DNA from: CAZKBP01 sp964551015
Lineage (GTDB): Bacteria; Bacteroidota; Bacteroidia; Cytophagales; Microscillaceae
Reading direction: 5' to 3'
Length of the DNA: 44,806 nt
NCBI GenBank assembly: GCA_964551015.1
Contig: CAZKBP010000040.1
Span: 1 to 44,806 of the forward strand
The notes beneath the pieces are model-generated. The model was not told where the DNA came from. It saw only the letters and a list, made by a program, of their open reading frames with translations, and did no database searches. The translations under genes were made by a program, and so were the position numbers. Below, piece after piece: positions 14,136 to 23,478 of the stretch (its first letter is position 1; every line of letters begins with the position of its first letter).

Positions 14136-16616
14136 CTATTCTTCATCTGGGTTACCTATTTCTCCCTGCGCCTCCTTGGGTTTAGTTTCGGAAGTGGCAG
14201 GGCGGTTTTTTACATATTTTTCCAACCAAGTGTCCATTTCCCAAAGCATATGCATAATGGATTCACGACCACGGTAGCCATGACTTTCGTGTGGAAGCAT
14301 CACCAAGCGAGCCGTTGCGCCTAAACCCTTTAGGGCGGCATAATAACGCTCACTTTGTAGCGGGAAAGTACCTGAATTATTGTCTGCCTCTCCATGAATC
14401 ATCAAAATCGGCTCATTGATTTTATCAGCGTGCATAAATGGAGACATCTCGTAGTAGATTTCAGGAGCTTACCAATAAGTGCGCTCCTCACTTTGAAAGC
14501 CAAAAGGAGTGAGCGTGCGATTGTAAGCACCACTGCGCGCAATACCAGCCGCAAACAAATCAGAATGTGCCAATAAGTTAGCCGTCATAAAAGCACCGTA
14601 AGAATGGCCGCCCACGGCTACCTTCTTGGGGTCAGCGACGCCCATTTCCACGAGTTGATCAATGGCAGCCTTGGCATTAGCGACTAGTTGTTCTCGGAAG
14701 ACATCATTAGGCTCTTGATCTCCTTCCCCGACCACGGGCATACTGGGATCATCTAAAATGGCATAACCTCGGGCTACCCAATAGAGGGGAGAATACCAAC
14801 CCAAGCGAATAAATTCGTAAGGAGAACCAGAAACTTGACCTGCCGCTGCCTTGCTTTTATATTCATCAGGATAAGCCCACATGAGCACGGGTAGAGGTTG
14901 ATCTCCCTTCTGAAAACCTTTGGGTAGATATAAATCTCCTGATAGGTCTAGGCCATCCTCGCGCTTGTATTTAACTACTTGTTTTTCAATATCCTTTAAT
15001 TCAGGGTAGGGGTGAGGGAAGTCGGTCAGTGCTTGGAGCTTATCACTATTCAAATTTCTTAGGAAGTAATTGGGTGGCTCGGTTTTAGACTCGCGACGTG
15101 TGATGACTTCTCGTTTTTTCATGTCTAGAATCCGCACGGGATATTCGTAATAAGGTGCCTCAGAACGCCAGAGCCTTTTATTTTCTTTGGTTTCTAAGTT
15201 AAACTCATCCACAAAAGGGCGGTTTCCTTCGGGAGAAGCACCTTGTCCAGTCAAATAGAGAGTCTGGTTATCTTGAGCCATCAGTAGCACCGACTCCCCG
15301 TATTCATTTTGCTCAGTTACGAAGCTACCTGGATCGTTGTAGCGATCTTCAAAAGAACGATCAAAAAGCACTCGCTTGGAGGCATTCCCCTCTTTGGGCG
15401 CAAACTGACTGGTGATATATTGACGAGTAGTCCACCAATACTCATAAGCAATCGCCAAATCGTCATTCCCCCAGTCAACTCCTCCGTAACGCAATTTGAT
15501 ATCCAACATGGGTTTGGCTTCTCCGCTAAATGGTGTGTTTAGAGTAAATAGACGATCTCTCACGGCTACTTCCTTGGCGGGGTCGCCTCCGTCTTGGGCT
15601 TCTACCCACGAGAGGGTGGCAGGGTGGTCATTACGCCAATCAAAACTACGAGGCCCGGTACGCACGGCTCCAAAACCTTTGGGGATATTATCAGCCACAG
15701 GGATTTCAGCGATGGTTTTGACTACTTCTCCGTCTTGATTCCAAATTTCGTAAACCATCGGAAAACGACTAGCGGGTACGATATAAGAATAAGGTTGTTT
15801 GACCGTGTTGACGAGCAAATATTTGCCATCGGGTGAGGAAGACATACTACGAATCACTCCGGCACTGCCTATTTTTTTACTTTGTCCGTTCAAATTTAGG
15901 GACATCAATTGAGAGCTTCCATAATAAGTAAAAAGCTCCTCATCGTATGGATTTTTCAACAAATCTTGGTAAGTGCGTACGGCAGCCTTTTTGCCTGTGT
16001 TTTCTTGCACTACTGGGCCAGCAGGTACGAGTTTTTCGGCAGGGGCTTCTCCTCGATTGGGTAGTACAGATTTATAAACTAAGGTTTGGCTATCCGAAAG
16101 CCAAGTGTAGGGCAATCCTCCCAGCGCATCGTTGATGACAGCTTCGGTCATCTTTTGTGCTTGGGCACTGGCTACATCAATGACCCAAAGCTCGATGCCC
16201 TGATCCAGAATGAGGGTAAAAGCAATCTTCTGACCGTCTGGCGACCAGCTCACATTTTCTATCCGCGGGTTTTCGGGTAAGCCTTTGACCTCCAAAGTCT
16301 GCTTGCCATCTGTACTCTTGATCGTTAGTCCATTGTAGGTATAAGAGCGGCTTGCGCCATTGGTGCGGGGATTAATCCGATAGCCCGCCAATCTTAACTC
16401 GGGTTGTGCTAATTCCTCGATAGAGGGGTATCCGGGGCGTTCCATCAAAAGCATCCACTCACCATTGGCGTCAATACTCACCTGTGGGGTCAGCGGTGCA
16501 TCCACCAGATCAGCGATCGCCTTGGGAGGAGTTTGGTAGCTCAAGTCATTCTGGGCAAAGCCCCATCCTAAGCTGAGTCCCCAGCCAAGGACGCCTATTA
16601 CAATTCTCTTTATCAT
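14136..16616 (-). pseudogene. S9 prolyl-oligopeptidase-type peptidase (chloroplast glutamyl endopeptidase-like), interrupted by in-frame TAA
   Basis: One reading frame runs from ATG at 16616 to TAG at 14136 but contains a TAA at 14469-14471. The family reads RTYWEAP-type sequence at this point, and here it is RTYW-stop-APEIYYEMSPFM, so one G-to-T change turned a Glu codon into a stop. The part before it has a signal peptide (MIKRIVIGVLGWGLSLGWGFAQ), a beta-propeller (about 30-520) and the nucleophile Ser672 in GGHSYGAF. The part after it holds the catalytic Asp (HGEADNN) and His (PHESHGY). A product ending at the TAA would lack two of the three catalytic residues. It resembles plant CGEP, which removes Glu-flanked peptides. 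A sequencing error is possible. Elsewhere the frame is intact, so any loss is recent. Confidence 0.85.
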
Positions 16617-16639
16617 GGGTTTAATTTTGGTTTAGTGAT

Positions 16640-16799
16640 GAAGCTGTTTAAAGTTTACCTTTGAGCTGCAAAACGCCTCTTTCGGAACCTGATTTTACCA
16701 ATTTTTCAACCATAGCTCGGGCTATACTCTCAAAAACTGGCTTCATCAGAAACCTAAATGTGAATTTTTCGCCGTCAAATCAAGACTCTAGACAGCTTC
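16640..16799. mobile_element. 160-bp palindromic MITE-like element, copy B
   Basis: The ends are GAAGCTGTTTAAA (16640-16652) and its near-inverse ending GACAGCTTC (16791-16799). It aligns end to end with the reverse complement of 6589-6748 at about 62% identity, with no gaps. Conserved blocks are GAGCTGCAAAA, GGAACCTGAT (16684-16693), ATCAGAA (16745-16751) and TTTTTCGC. The centre differs in sequence from copy A, yet is again a dyad (ATAGC, 4 nt, GCTAT), so the palindrome is kept though the bases changed. No target duplication is evident, so it is probably an older copy. It lies 24 bp upstream of the broken S9 peptidase start. Confidence 0.7.
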
Positions 16800-16870
16800 A
16801 ATTTGAGTTTTTGCTTAAAATAAGTATTTAATTTGAATACTTGAGGATTTTCTCCTGTGAAAAATGAGGA

Positions 16871-17605
16871 TTAGCCAAAATGTGAATTTAATTGTCCTTG
16901 GATGACTCGATAAGTCTCTTGTTTGATTTGAGGAATATCTTCTAACGTAAGCCCTTGGGTATCAATGGGTGCATGATAAATGACTTCTTGGCGGTGCCAA
17001 CGCAGGCGCGAGAAATCAAAGAGGGGCATCAGTTTCCAGTTGTACGGGATGGTCACGGGGATAATGGGCACTTGCTGCTCGATGGCTACTCGGAAAGGAC
17101 CGTCTTTGAATTTGGCTAATTCTGGAAAATGCTCGCTCCAAATACCTCCTTCGGGAAAAATCACCAAGTTCTTACCCTCTTTGAGCGCCTGCTTAGCCCT
17201 CTGAAAAGTTCTATAACGATCTCTCAAGTTGCTGCGATCTACGGTAATATGAATTTTACGATACATGTAGCCGAAAAGGGGAATTGTCTGCAAATTGTGC
17301 AAGCCCACAAAAATAAAAAAAGAAGGCATGGTTAGAGTTAGGAGCGGAATATCCATGTAAGAAAAGTGGTTGGGACAGAATACATAAGGCTGTCTGCGAT
17401 TGGGCTTGAAATGCCAAGTCCGCTTGACTGGTACAAAAATCATCGTGTAAAAAAGATAAGCCCAGAAATAGGTTAGATGATAGTAGTATTTGTGCCAAGC
17501 TTTGCGCTGAATGATCACGAGGATAAAAGGGTAAATCAGCAGAAAACCCAGAATAAACCAGAAAGAAATCCAGAGAAAATAAATCCAGCGAAATAGTTTA
17601 TGCAT
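16871..17605 (-). CDS. 1-acyl-sn-glycerol-3-phosphate acyltransferase (PlsC family)
   Basis: The ATG at 17605 (MHKLFRWIYFLW) is chosen because the 22 codons upstream of it look non-coding and reach into the divergent promoter region. The 244-residue protein has an N-terminal membrane helix pair (about 5-33), then the acyltransferase block I CPNHFSYMD with His80 and Asp85 (HX4D), and block III FPEGGIW (about residue 160). These enzymes add the second acyl chain to lysophosphatidic acid during phospholipid synthesis, at the cytoplasmic face of the inner membrane. It diverges from a second acyltransferase whose start is 164 bp away, which suggests a shared control region. The acyl donor (acyl-ACP or acyl-CoA) cannot be told. 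Confidence 0.9.
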   Translation of the reverse strand: MHKLFRWIYFLWISFWFILGFLLIYPFILVIIQRKAWHKYYYHLTYFWAYLFYTMIFVPVKRTWHFKPNRRQPYVFCPNHFSYMDIPLLTLTMPSFFIFVGLHNLQTIPLFGYMYRKIHITVDRSNLRDRYRTFQRAKQALKEGKNLVIFPEGGIWSEHFPELAKFKDGPFRVAIEQQVPIIPVTIPYNWKLMPLFDFSRLRWHRQEVIYHAPIDTQGLTLEDIPQIKQETYRVIQGQLNSHFG

Positions 17606-17769
17606 ATCGTATTTTTTTGATGGTAAGCACTGAGGGCTCAGAGTCAGGCGTTGAGAAATTGCTGAACTCACCGTTGATGCTCATCCTTTGTAGCCATTTT
17701 TGCGTTTTATTTGAGAGATACCCATGTATTTTTCTTAAATTAAAGCATCTTAAACGATACCCCAAATTT

Positions 17770-19140
17770 ATGCTTTACGAGATTTTAAAAATTATCTTCC
17801 AAATTTCTTTGAAGGTATTCTTTCGTAGTATTAAAGTCAAAAATAAGCATCTTATTCCCAAGGAAGGGCCTATGATTGTGGTTTCAAATCATCCAAACAC
17901 TTTTATGGATCCCTTGGTAGTCGCTACCCAAGTCCAAGCCCAAGTGTATTTTCTGGCCAATAGTTCTATTTTCAGTACACCTTGGGCCAGCTGGCTCTTC
18001 AAAAAATTGCACATGATTCCTATTCAGCGCAAAATTGATGTGCCCAATGACCACATTGATAATGCTCAAATCTTTCAGCAATGCTACCATTTTCTAGCAG
18101 AGGGGGGAACGCTCCTCGTGTTTCCCGAAGGAACTAGCGTCCGTGAAAGAAGACTCCGCAAACTCAAAACCGGAACCGCACGCATTGCCTTAGGGGCAGA
18201 AGCTTCCAAAGATTTTAGCATTAATCTTAGAATCGTCACCTTTGGGCTGAATTACACGAAGCCCGAGAGCTTCCGTAGTGATGTACTCGTAGTGGTAGAT
18301 GAACCGATACAAGTAGCTGATTTCAAAGAGCTATTCCTTGAGGACAGTTTTGCCGCCGCTCAGGCATTAACCGAAAAGATACGGGAACAATTGGCGGAGC
18401 ATATCATTATCACCCAAGATGAAGAAGAAGATCACCTGGCACGACAGATTGAGAAAATATACAAAAGCAGACTCTCCCAAGAAATCCAACTCTCTCAGGA
18501 GAAGAAAGAACAGGATTATCTGATTAGTAAGGGCATCGTAGAAGCCGTGCGCCATTTTGAAGAAAAAGAGCCGGAGCGGGTTGCTCACTTTCGCCCCAAA
18601 ATTCAGACTTATCTTAAAAATCTTCATCGCCTGCATCTCAGTGATGAAGTCTTTGACCGTAAAACCAAGAACAAGGGGCTACTTTGGGGAAGTTTACAAA
18701 CCGCTGCCTATTTTATCTTGGGATTCCCATTTTTTCTCTACGGACTGATTAATAATTACATACCATATATTATTCCCTCGAAGGTAGCTTACCAAGTGGT
18801 CAAGGCTTCGCAGGTAGAAGAATACATGGCTCCGGTGATGATGGTCACGGGGATTTTTACGTTCTCCTTTTTCTATCTCATTCAGACCTTGCTGGTGCAT
18901 TGGATTTTTGGAAATGGCTGGATCACCTTGGCCTATTTTGCCAGCTTGCCCCTCAGTGGCTTTTTCGCGCTTTTCTACGCCAATTACTTGCATACCACCC
19001 GAGACAAATGGCGTCTTTTTGGCCTCTTTTACAAGCGCAGTGATCTGGTGAGCACGCTAGTAAGCCAACGCAAAAGTATTATTCAAGAACTTGAGCAAGC
19101 CAAGGCAGATTATCTGGCTTACTATGAGGTCGAGAGCTAG
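17770..19140 (+). CDS. Large PlsC-type acyltransferase with C-terminal membrane segment
   Basis: I chose the ATG at 17770 (MLYEILKIIFQISLKVFF), which puts the amphipathic helix directly before the catalytic domain; an upstream extension to 17617 overlaps the divergent gene start region. Of its 456 residues, about 20-215 form the acyltransferase domain with block I SNHPNTFMDP (His41, Asp47) and block III FPEGTSVRER (about 114-123). A charged coiled segment follows (about 215-320), then three or four membrane helices (about 320-425), and a basic tail. This long form is common in Bacteroidota and is usually annotated as a glycerol-3-phosphate or lysophosphatidate acyltransferase; the exact acceptor is uncertain. 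Confidence 0.88.
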   Translation: MLYEILKIIFQISLKVFFRSIKVKNKHLIPKEGPMIVVSNHPNTFMDPLVVATQVQAQVYFLANSSIFSTPWASWLFKKLHMIPIQRKIDVPNDHIDNAQIFQQCYHFLAEGGTLLVFPEGTSVRERRLRKLKTGTARIALGAEASKDFSINLRIVTFGLNYTKPESFRSDVLVVVDEPIQVADFKELFLEDSFAAAQALTEKIREQLAEHIIITQDEEEDHLARQIEKIYKSRLSQEIQLSQEKKEQDYLISKGIVEAVRHFEEKEPERVAHFRPKIQTYLKNLHRLHLSDEVFDRKTKNKGLLWGSLQTAAYFILGFPFFLYGLINNYIPYIIPSKVAYQVVKASQVEEYMAPVMMVTGIFTFSFFYLIQTLLVHWIFGNGWITLAYFASLPLSGFFALFYANYLHTTRDKWRLFGLFYKRSDLVSTLVSQRKSIIQELEQAKADYLAYYEVES

Positions 19141-19235
19141 CAGTCGCTAGCTTCAGCCTGCGGTGTTGAGAAACTTTGAGCAGCTTGTACTGTTTTTTCT
19201 TTTCGGACTTTTGACGGGCAATCTGCCAGCGAGAG

Positions 19236-19862
19236 CTATGCAAACTCAATCACGACTGGCTGGTTCACGACATTAAAGCGTGCATTGACCGTGCTTACAT
19301 TGTAAAATCGGGTGGTGTCTACTTGCTGATATCCGTGTGCCTCGTGAATATGGCCGAAGATGTGGAGCCTAGGCTGAACCTCTTCTATGGCTCGGCGTAA
19401 ATCTCGGCAGCCGGCTCGGAGGCCAATAAAAGTTTTGTCCAACCTACCCCGAGGAGGAGTGTGCGTAATCAGAATGTCCGTGCCAAAAGGAATCATATTC
19501 CAATGTTGGCGAATGCTGGCTCCCCTCGCGCGATTAAAGGCCATATTGAAGAAGCGAGGGGTCACGGGAGATCCCCAGAACTTGACACCATTGATTTCTA
19601 CCCCAGAATCTTCTAAATAGATGGCGTGGGTGATCATTTTCTGAATTCGCTCTGGTGCTCTCTCAAAGGGGCGGTCGTGGTTACCAGCAATCACGATCTT
19701 GTAGCGATGAGGCAATTCGCCCAGCCATTGATTAAAATCTTGAATGACTTGCTCGTCTTTTCCTTTGTGGCAAATATCTCCAGCATGAATCAGTACATCA
19801 CCAGCCGGCACTTGTACTTGACGATGTTGCTTGTGGGTATCAGAAAGACAGACAAGTTTCAT
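19236..19862 (-). CDS. Calcineurin-like metallophosphoesterase (MPPED-like)
   Basis: The 208-residue protein has all the metallophosphoesterase signature blocks in order. These are CLSDTHKQH (start), HAGDICHKG, IAGNHDRPFE, ILITHTPPRG and IFGHIHEAHGY. They supply the Asp, His and Asn ligands for a two-metal centre. Size and the THTPPRGRLD motif match the MPPED/UPF0046 group of small cytosolic phosphodiesterases, some of which act on cyclic nucleotides in vitro. It has no signal peptide. It is isolated between the acyltransferase and the TetR gene, with about 115 bp on either side, so no operon partner is evident. The substrate is not predictable. Confidence 0.88.
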   Translation of the reverse strand: MKLVCLSDTHKQHRQVQVPAGDVLIHAGDICHKGKDEQVIQDFNQWLGELPHRYKIVIAGNHDRPFERAPERIQKMITHAIYLEDSGVEINGVKFWGSPVTPRFFNMAFNRARGASIRQHWNMIPFGTDILITHTPPRGRLDKTFIGLRAGCRDLRRAIEEVQPRLHIFGHIHEAHGYQQVDTTRFYNVSTVNARFNVVNQPVVIEFA

Positions 19863-19978
19863 AAGTATTTATGTTGTTTAGCGATTAGTGTTTAGCAGTG
19901 AATTTTCAGTTTTTGGCAGTTCGTTTTTTAATTGAGTTCTTGGTTTTATCTATTAGACTAATTGTTGAATCCTAGAAG

Positions 19979-20581
19979 TTAACCAACCAATTGTGCTCGT
20001 TCGGCTTGCTTCTCGAGTTCGTGTAGCCCTTGGGCGGTGCAAATACCACGTAGATAAGGATAGATCATATTGGCCGAGAGCTTACTACGGTCTTGGCCGA
20101 TGCCAAACTCGAAATTCTCATCCAAAGCTGCCCGGATAAGCAGCGTTACTGTCTCAGCAACGACACTTACATCTAAATTATTAAGAAAGATGCCTTGATT
20201 CGCTCCTTTTAGTAGTAAAGCTTTGATTTGTTGGGTACCAAAAGCCTTAGTTTCTTCCCAAATTTCGGGAAAATACTTGCGAATATCATCATAATAATTC
20301 GGATTGACTCGTGTGATCCGGTTTACAAGTTCGTGATAAAACTCGATTAACGCCACTAGCACTTCTTCTCTTTCTAAAATTCGTTTGTAAGTGTTCGCGA
20401 TGATTTGTTTATCTAGTTCAAAACAGGTGTTGACTAAGCCAGTTTTGTCCCCAAATAGCTTATAGATAGTTTTGGTAGAAATATTTAATTCGTTGGCGAT
20501 GTCCCCGATCGTTACACTTCGAACACCGTGCTTGAGAAAAAGTCGTAATGATTTTTCCAAGTAAATCTGCTTTTTTTCCAT
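19979..20581 (-). CDS. TetR/AcrR-family transcriptional regulator
   Basis: The 200-residue protein begins with the TetR DNA-binding helix-turn-helix (about residues 8-55). This includes LFLKHGVRSVTIGDIANELN and ISTKTIYKLFGDKTGLVNTCF, where the KTIYKLFGDK recognition helix is diagnostic. The rest is a helical ligand-binding and dimerisation domain of ordinary length. It lies 262 bp downstream of the acyl-CoA ligase on the same strand, with a terminator hairpin between them. TetR proteins next to acyl-CoA ligases often sense acyl-CoA and control fatty-acid breakdown (FadR type), so it may regulate that gene and itself. The ligand and operator are not visible. Confidence 0.88.
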   Translation of the reverse strand: MEKKQIYLEKSLRLFLKHGVRSVTIGDIANELNISTKTIYKLFGDKTGLVNTCFELDKQIIANTYKRILEREEVLVALIEFYHELVNRITRVNPNYYDDIRKYFPEIWEETKAFGTQQIKALLLKGANQGIFLNNLDVSVVAETVTLLIRAALDENFEFGIGQDRSKLSANMIYPYLRGICTAQGLHELEKQAERAQLVG

Positions 20582-20795
20582 ATAATTCGTGGCAAAATGA
20601 GCGAGTGAATCTTAAATAACTCCTTAGGAATTCGGTGGTATAGGAAAGAAACCTTGCAAAGTTTAGTCCTTTTTTGAGCAAAAATTGTAAATTCTAGTGC
20701 TATGAACGCCAAGATTCTCCTTTTCGTTCTACATATCAAAAAATAGAAGGAGAAAAGAGGACTTTACTTTTTCCTAAAATCTGGATGGCCATTTG

Positions 20796-20836
20796 TAAAA
20801 TAATCAGAGGACAGATAATACAAAGAAACCTCTGAT
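20796..20836 (-). terminator. Likely terminator after the acyl-CoA ligase gene
   Basis: On the minus strand ATCAGAGG (20836-20829) pairs with CCTCTGAT (20810-20803) around an 18-nt loop, followed by TATTTT. The distance from the stop at 20844 is 8 bp. Confidence 0.5.
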
Positions 20837-20843
20837 ACTCAGA

Positions 20844-22553
20844 TTAGTCCTCCCAAATCACTTCGGCTGCCTGCTGATACCACCGAGGAAGGTGTGCTTC
20901 GTATTTTTCTTCTAAGATATTTCGCTTGACTTTGAGTGTGGGGGTAAGCATTCCGTTGTTTACATCCCAAGGTTCTTGCATGATTACGATGCGCTGCACT
21001 TGCTCGTGTTTGAGCACGCTTTGATTGATTTGGCCTCGGGTTTGGCTTAGGCTTTTGACCAGATTTTCTTTATCCAGTTGCTGCCCTATTTCAGACAATA
21101 CCACCAATGCCACGGGCTGGGGCAGACCTCTTCCTAAGATACAGACTTGCTCCACGTTGCTATTGGTAGCAAATTGGTACTCGATCGGAGCGGGCACAAT
21201 AAACTCACCCTTTGCAGATTTGAAAGTGTCTTTGACCCTTCCGGTGATGGTGAGGAAATTTTCTTCGTCTAGGGTTCCCATATCGCCCGTATGGAGCCAA
21301 CCATCTTTGAGAACTTCCGCTGTTTTCTGGGGATTTTTATAATAACCGGTCATCACCCAAGGTGCTTGCATCAAAATTTCTCCACTAGGTTGATCAATCC
21401 TAATCTCTACCCCCGGATAAGGCTGACCCACGGTTCCCATTTTGATGCGATCTTTGCGCATGTAGGTACAAAGCCCCACATTTTCGGTCATGCCGTAGAC
21501 TTCTTGGATATGAATGCCCACTTTTTTATACCAATCAATCAGAGAAGAGGGCATAGGAGCCGCTCCGGTCAAAATGACCTCCGCCTGAGCCAAACCCAGA
21601 GAAGTCTGCAATTGCTCTTTGACTTGCTCGGCCAGATTAGGGTCACTCAGAACCGCGTCTAATTTTGCTTGAGGCATTTTACTGAGAATACCTAGTTGGA
21701 ATTTTGTCCAAATACGAGGCACCGCCAGAAAATGGGTAGGTTGTGCTGCTCTGAGATTTTGGGCAAATGTCGCCAGAGATTCCGAAAAATGAATCGTACC
21801 CCCACTGTAAAGTCCTGCACATTCAACGATATTCCTTTCGGCAATATGGCAAAGAGGGAGGTAGGAAAAGTAACGATTCTGGGACGAGTTGAGCTGGAAA
21901 ATGTCTTGTATATGATTGATCGCCACGGAAAAGGTGTAATAAGTATACATCACGCCCTTAGGCATACCTGTGGTGCCGGAGGTATAAATGATGGTCGCTA
22001 AATCTTGTAAACTGGGCTGGTAGTTTTCTCGCATGGGTTCGTGCTCTGAGAGCAAATCTTCCCAACGCTGGATGTTGTGACCATTCACAGTTGCGCTAGC
22101 TGTATGTTGAGGAAAGCGAATGCAAGAAACTCCTTCGGGAACCCCCGCTTTCATTCCTTCCCAGTCATCTAATTTACCAATAAAAAGTACTTTACAGCCG
22201 CTATGGCTTAGCACCTGTTGAAGTTTTTCGGCTTGGAGAGTTGGATAAAAAGGTACCGACACGTGCCCACTCATGAAAATTGCCAAATCACAAATCATCC
22301 AATGGGCACAATTTTTAGAGATGAGCCCAATGTTGCTACGGGGAGGTAACTGCATAGCTCGCAGTGCCGAAGCCATGCGTCGTGCCTGTTGCCCTACTTC
22401 TCGCCAAGTGTAATCTTTCCATTGGTCGCCTTCGGGTTGTCGGAGAAAAACCTGATCGGGTTGGGTTTGCTCCCAGTGATAAAATTTATCTAATAAAGTT
22501 TCTATTTTGTGGTCGCTGTAAGCTTGAGTAGTGGTGGATTGCTCCATAGTCAT
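20844..22553 (-). CDS. Long-chain fatty acid--CoA ligase (AMP-binding)
   Basis: The ATG at 22553 (MTMEQSTTTQAYSD) is preferred because the 28 codons upstream are AT-rich and non-conserved in character. The 569-residue enzyme shows the adenylate-forming motifs IIYTSGTTGMPKGV (P-loop), YGMTENVGLC, GWLHTGDMG and KDTFKSAKGEFIVP (A10-like, with the catalytic Lys). It activates fatty acids as acyl-AMP and then acyl-CoA, for beta-oxidation or for lipid synthesis. The length and the FKSAKGEF ending match the FadD15-like group of long-chain acyl-CoA synthetases common in Bacteroidota. It lacks a signal peptide and is probably peripheral to the inner membrane. A TetR gene follows on the same strand. 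Confidence 0.92.
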   Translation of the reverse strand: MTMEQSTTTQAYSDHKIETLLDKFYHWEQTQPDQVFLRQPEGDQWKDYTWREVGQQARRMASALRAMQLPPRSNIGLISKNCAHWMICDLAIFMSGHVSVPFYPTLQAEKLQQVLSHSGCKVLFIGKLDDWEGMKAGVPEGVSCIRFPQHTASATVNGHNIQRWEDLLSEHEPMRENYQPSLQDLATIIYTSGTTGMPKGVMYTYYTFSVAINHIQDIFQLNSSQNRYFSYLPLCHIAERNIVECAGLYSGGTIHFSESLATFAQNLRAAQPTHFLAVPRIWTKFQLGILSKMPQAKLDAVLSDPNLAEQVKEQLQTSLGLAQAEVILTGAAPMPSSLIDWYKKVGIHIQEVYGMTENVGLCTYMRKDRIKMGTVGQPYPGVEIRIDQPSGEILMQAPWVMTGYYKNPQKTAEVLKDGWLHTGDMGTLDEENFLTITGRVKDTFKSAKGEFIVPAPIEYQFATNSNVEQVCILGRGLPQPVALVVLSEIGQQLDKENLVKSLSQTRGQINQSVLKHEQVQRIVIMQEPWDVNNGMLTPTLKVKRNILEEKYEAHLPRWYQQAAEVIWED

Positions 22554-22949
22554 TTTAAGTTTTATTTGCACTTTTTTATATGGGAACCTATTTTTTCTAA
22601 AATAAGTATATTTTTGGTGAAAGACAGTTGATGACACGTGAAAAATTTTGAAAAAAAGCTATCTAGCAATAAAGTTATCTGAAGTACAGCCTCAGTATCT
22701 CAGACAGTAAATGATAAAATCGCAGACCAAGCGATAGGGATGAAGCCTATAATTTGTTTTATCTTTGCCATGATTGCTTAGTCAGTACTTTTGGAACCAT
22801 TCCTGACTATTTTTTGTAAACTTTTTCCTAGAAACGACCTACAGGGTTGGTTCAATGACTTGTCTAAAGGCGTTGATTTGTCGGCGAAATACAAATTTTG
22901 TAGCCCAAAGGTAAACTTCGGACAACTTCCATTCATTAAAAATAAAAAG
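22554..22949. other. 396-bp divergent intergenic region
   Basis: This AT-rich region lies between the acyl-CoA ligase (leftward) and the PTPS/QueD gene (rightward). It contains one possible -7 box for the rightward gene at 22760-22767. I see no strong hairpin or repeat. The open frame leading into the rightward gene from 22791 starts with TTG and does not look coding before the ATG at 22950. Confidence 0.55.
22760..22767 (+). promoter_or_regulatory. Possible -7 box for the PTPS/QueD gene
   Basis: TATCTTTG matches the TAnnTTTG consensus, 183 bp before the ATG at 22950. No TTG lies at the expected -33 distance. Confidence 0.3.
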
Positions 22950-23375
22950 ATGGTTTACGTTTGTAGAAAAGAAAGATTTAGCGCGGCCCATCGCTTGTTT
23001 AATCCCGACTGGTCAGAGGCCCAGAATCAGGAGGTATTTGGCTCCTGTGCCAATCAACACGGGCATGGCCATGACTTTAATCTGATCGTCAAAGTCAAAG
23101 GAACGCCCCATCCAGACACGGGAATGGTGGTGGATATGAAAAAATTGGGCGACTTGATCAAACAAGAAGTAATCCAGAAGCTCCACCACAAATACTTGAA
23201 TGAAGACGTAGCCTTCCTGAAAAACAAAATGCCTACTTGTGAAGTCTTGGTTATAGAAATTTGGCGTATTCTAGCTCCTCAGATTAGGAAGTTAGCTCCT
23301 CAGGCACAATTAGATAGCTTGCAATTGTACGAAACGGAAAAAAATTTCGTAGAATATCATGGAGAACTAGCATAG
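22950..23375 (+). CDS. queD: 6-carboxytetrahydropterin synthase / 6-pyruvoyltetrahydropterin synthase family
   Basis: Starting at the ATG at 22950 gives a 141-residue protein of normal length for the family (MVYVCRKERFSAAHRLF). The zinc ligands are His14, His39 and His41 (FSAAH and HGHGH), and Cys33 in FGSCANQ is the catalytic thiol position. A conserved GMVVDMKKLG segment and a final YETEKNFVEYHGE, with the substrate-anchoring Glu, complete the match. QueD makes 6-carboxy-5,6,7,8-tetrahydropterin in queuosine biosynthesis; PTPS relatives make 6-pyruvoyltetrahydropterin. No queC or queE is adjacent, so the queuosine role is inferred from bacterial context. It is cytoplasmic. Confidence 0.88.
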   Translation: MVYVCRKERFSAAHRLFNPDWSEAQNQEVFGSCANQHGHGHDFNLIVKVKGTPHPDTGMVVDMKKLGDLIKQEVIQKLHHKYLNEDVAFLKNKMPTCEVLVIEIWRILAPQIRKLAPQAQLDSLQLYETEKNFVEYHGELA

Positions 23376-23478
23376 ATTCCGTAAAAAATCCTAAATTTGA
23401 GATTAAATTCTCTCATGGCACCATCGCTTCATTTTGATTTTTATAATTCCTCTGGACAAGCTAATCAGATTCTGATGT

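Noticed and set aside
14136..14447. 103-codon frame (MSPFMHADK...) as an independent gene
   Set aside because: Its sequence is the C-terminal part of the S9 peptidase, in the same frame and directly after the TAA. It is better read as the second half of one interrupted gene.
17606..17769. N-terminal extensions of both divergent acyltransferases into each other's region
   Set aside because: The extended frames overlap on opposite strands, lack family residues and would leave no room for promoters. The ATGs at 17605 and 17770 give normal proteins.
22791..22949. Longer N-terminus of the QueD/PTPS protein from a TTG at 22791
   Set aside because: Family members begin close to the FSAAH motif, and the extra 53 residues are not conserved in character. 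The ATG at 22950 gives the usual length.
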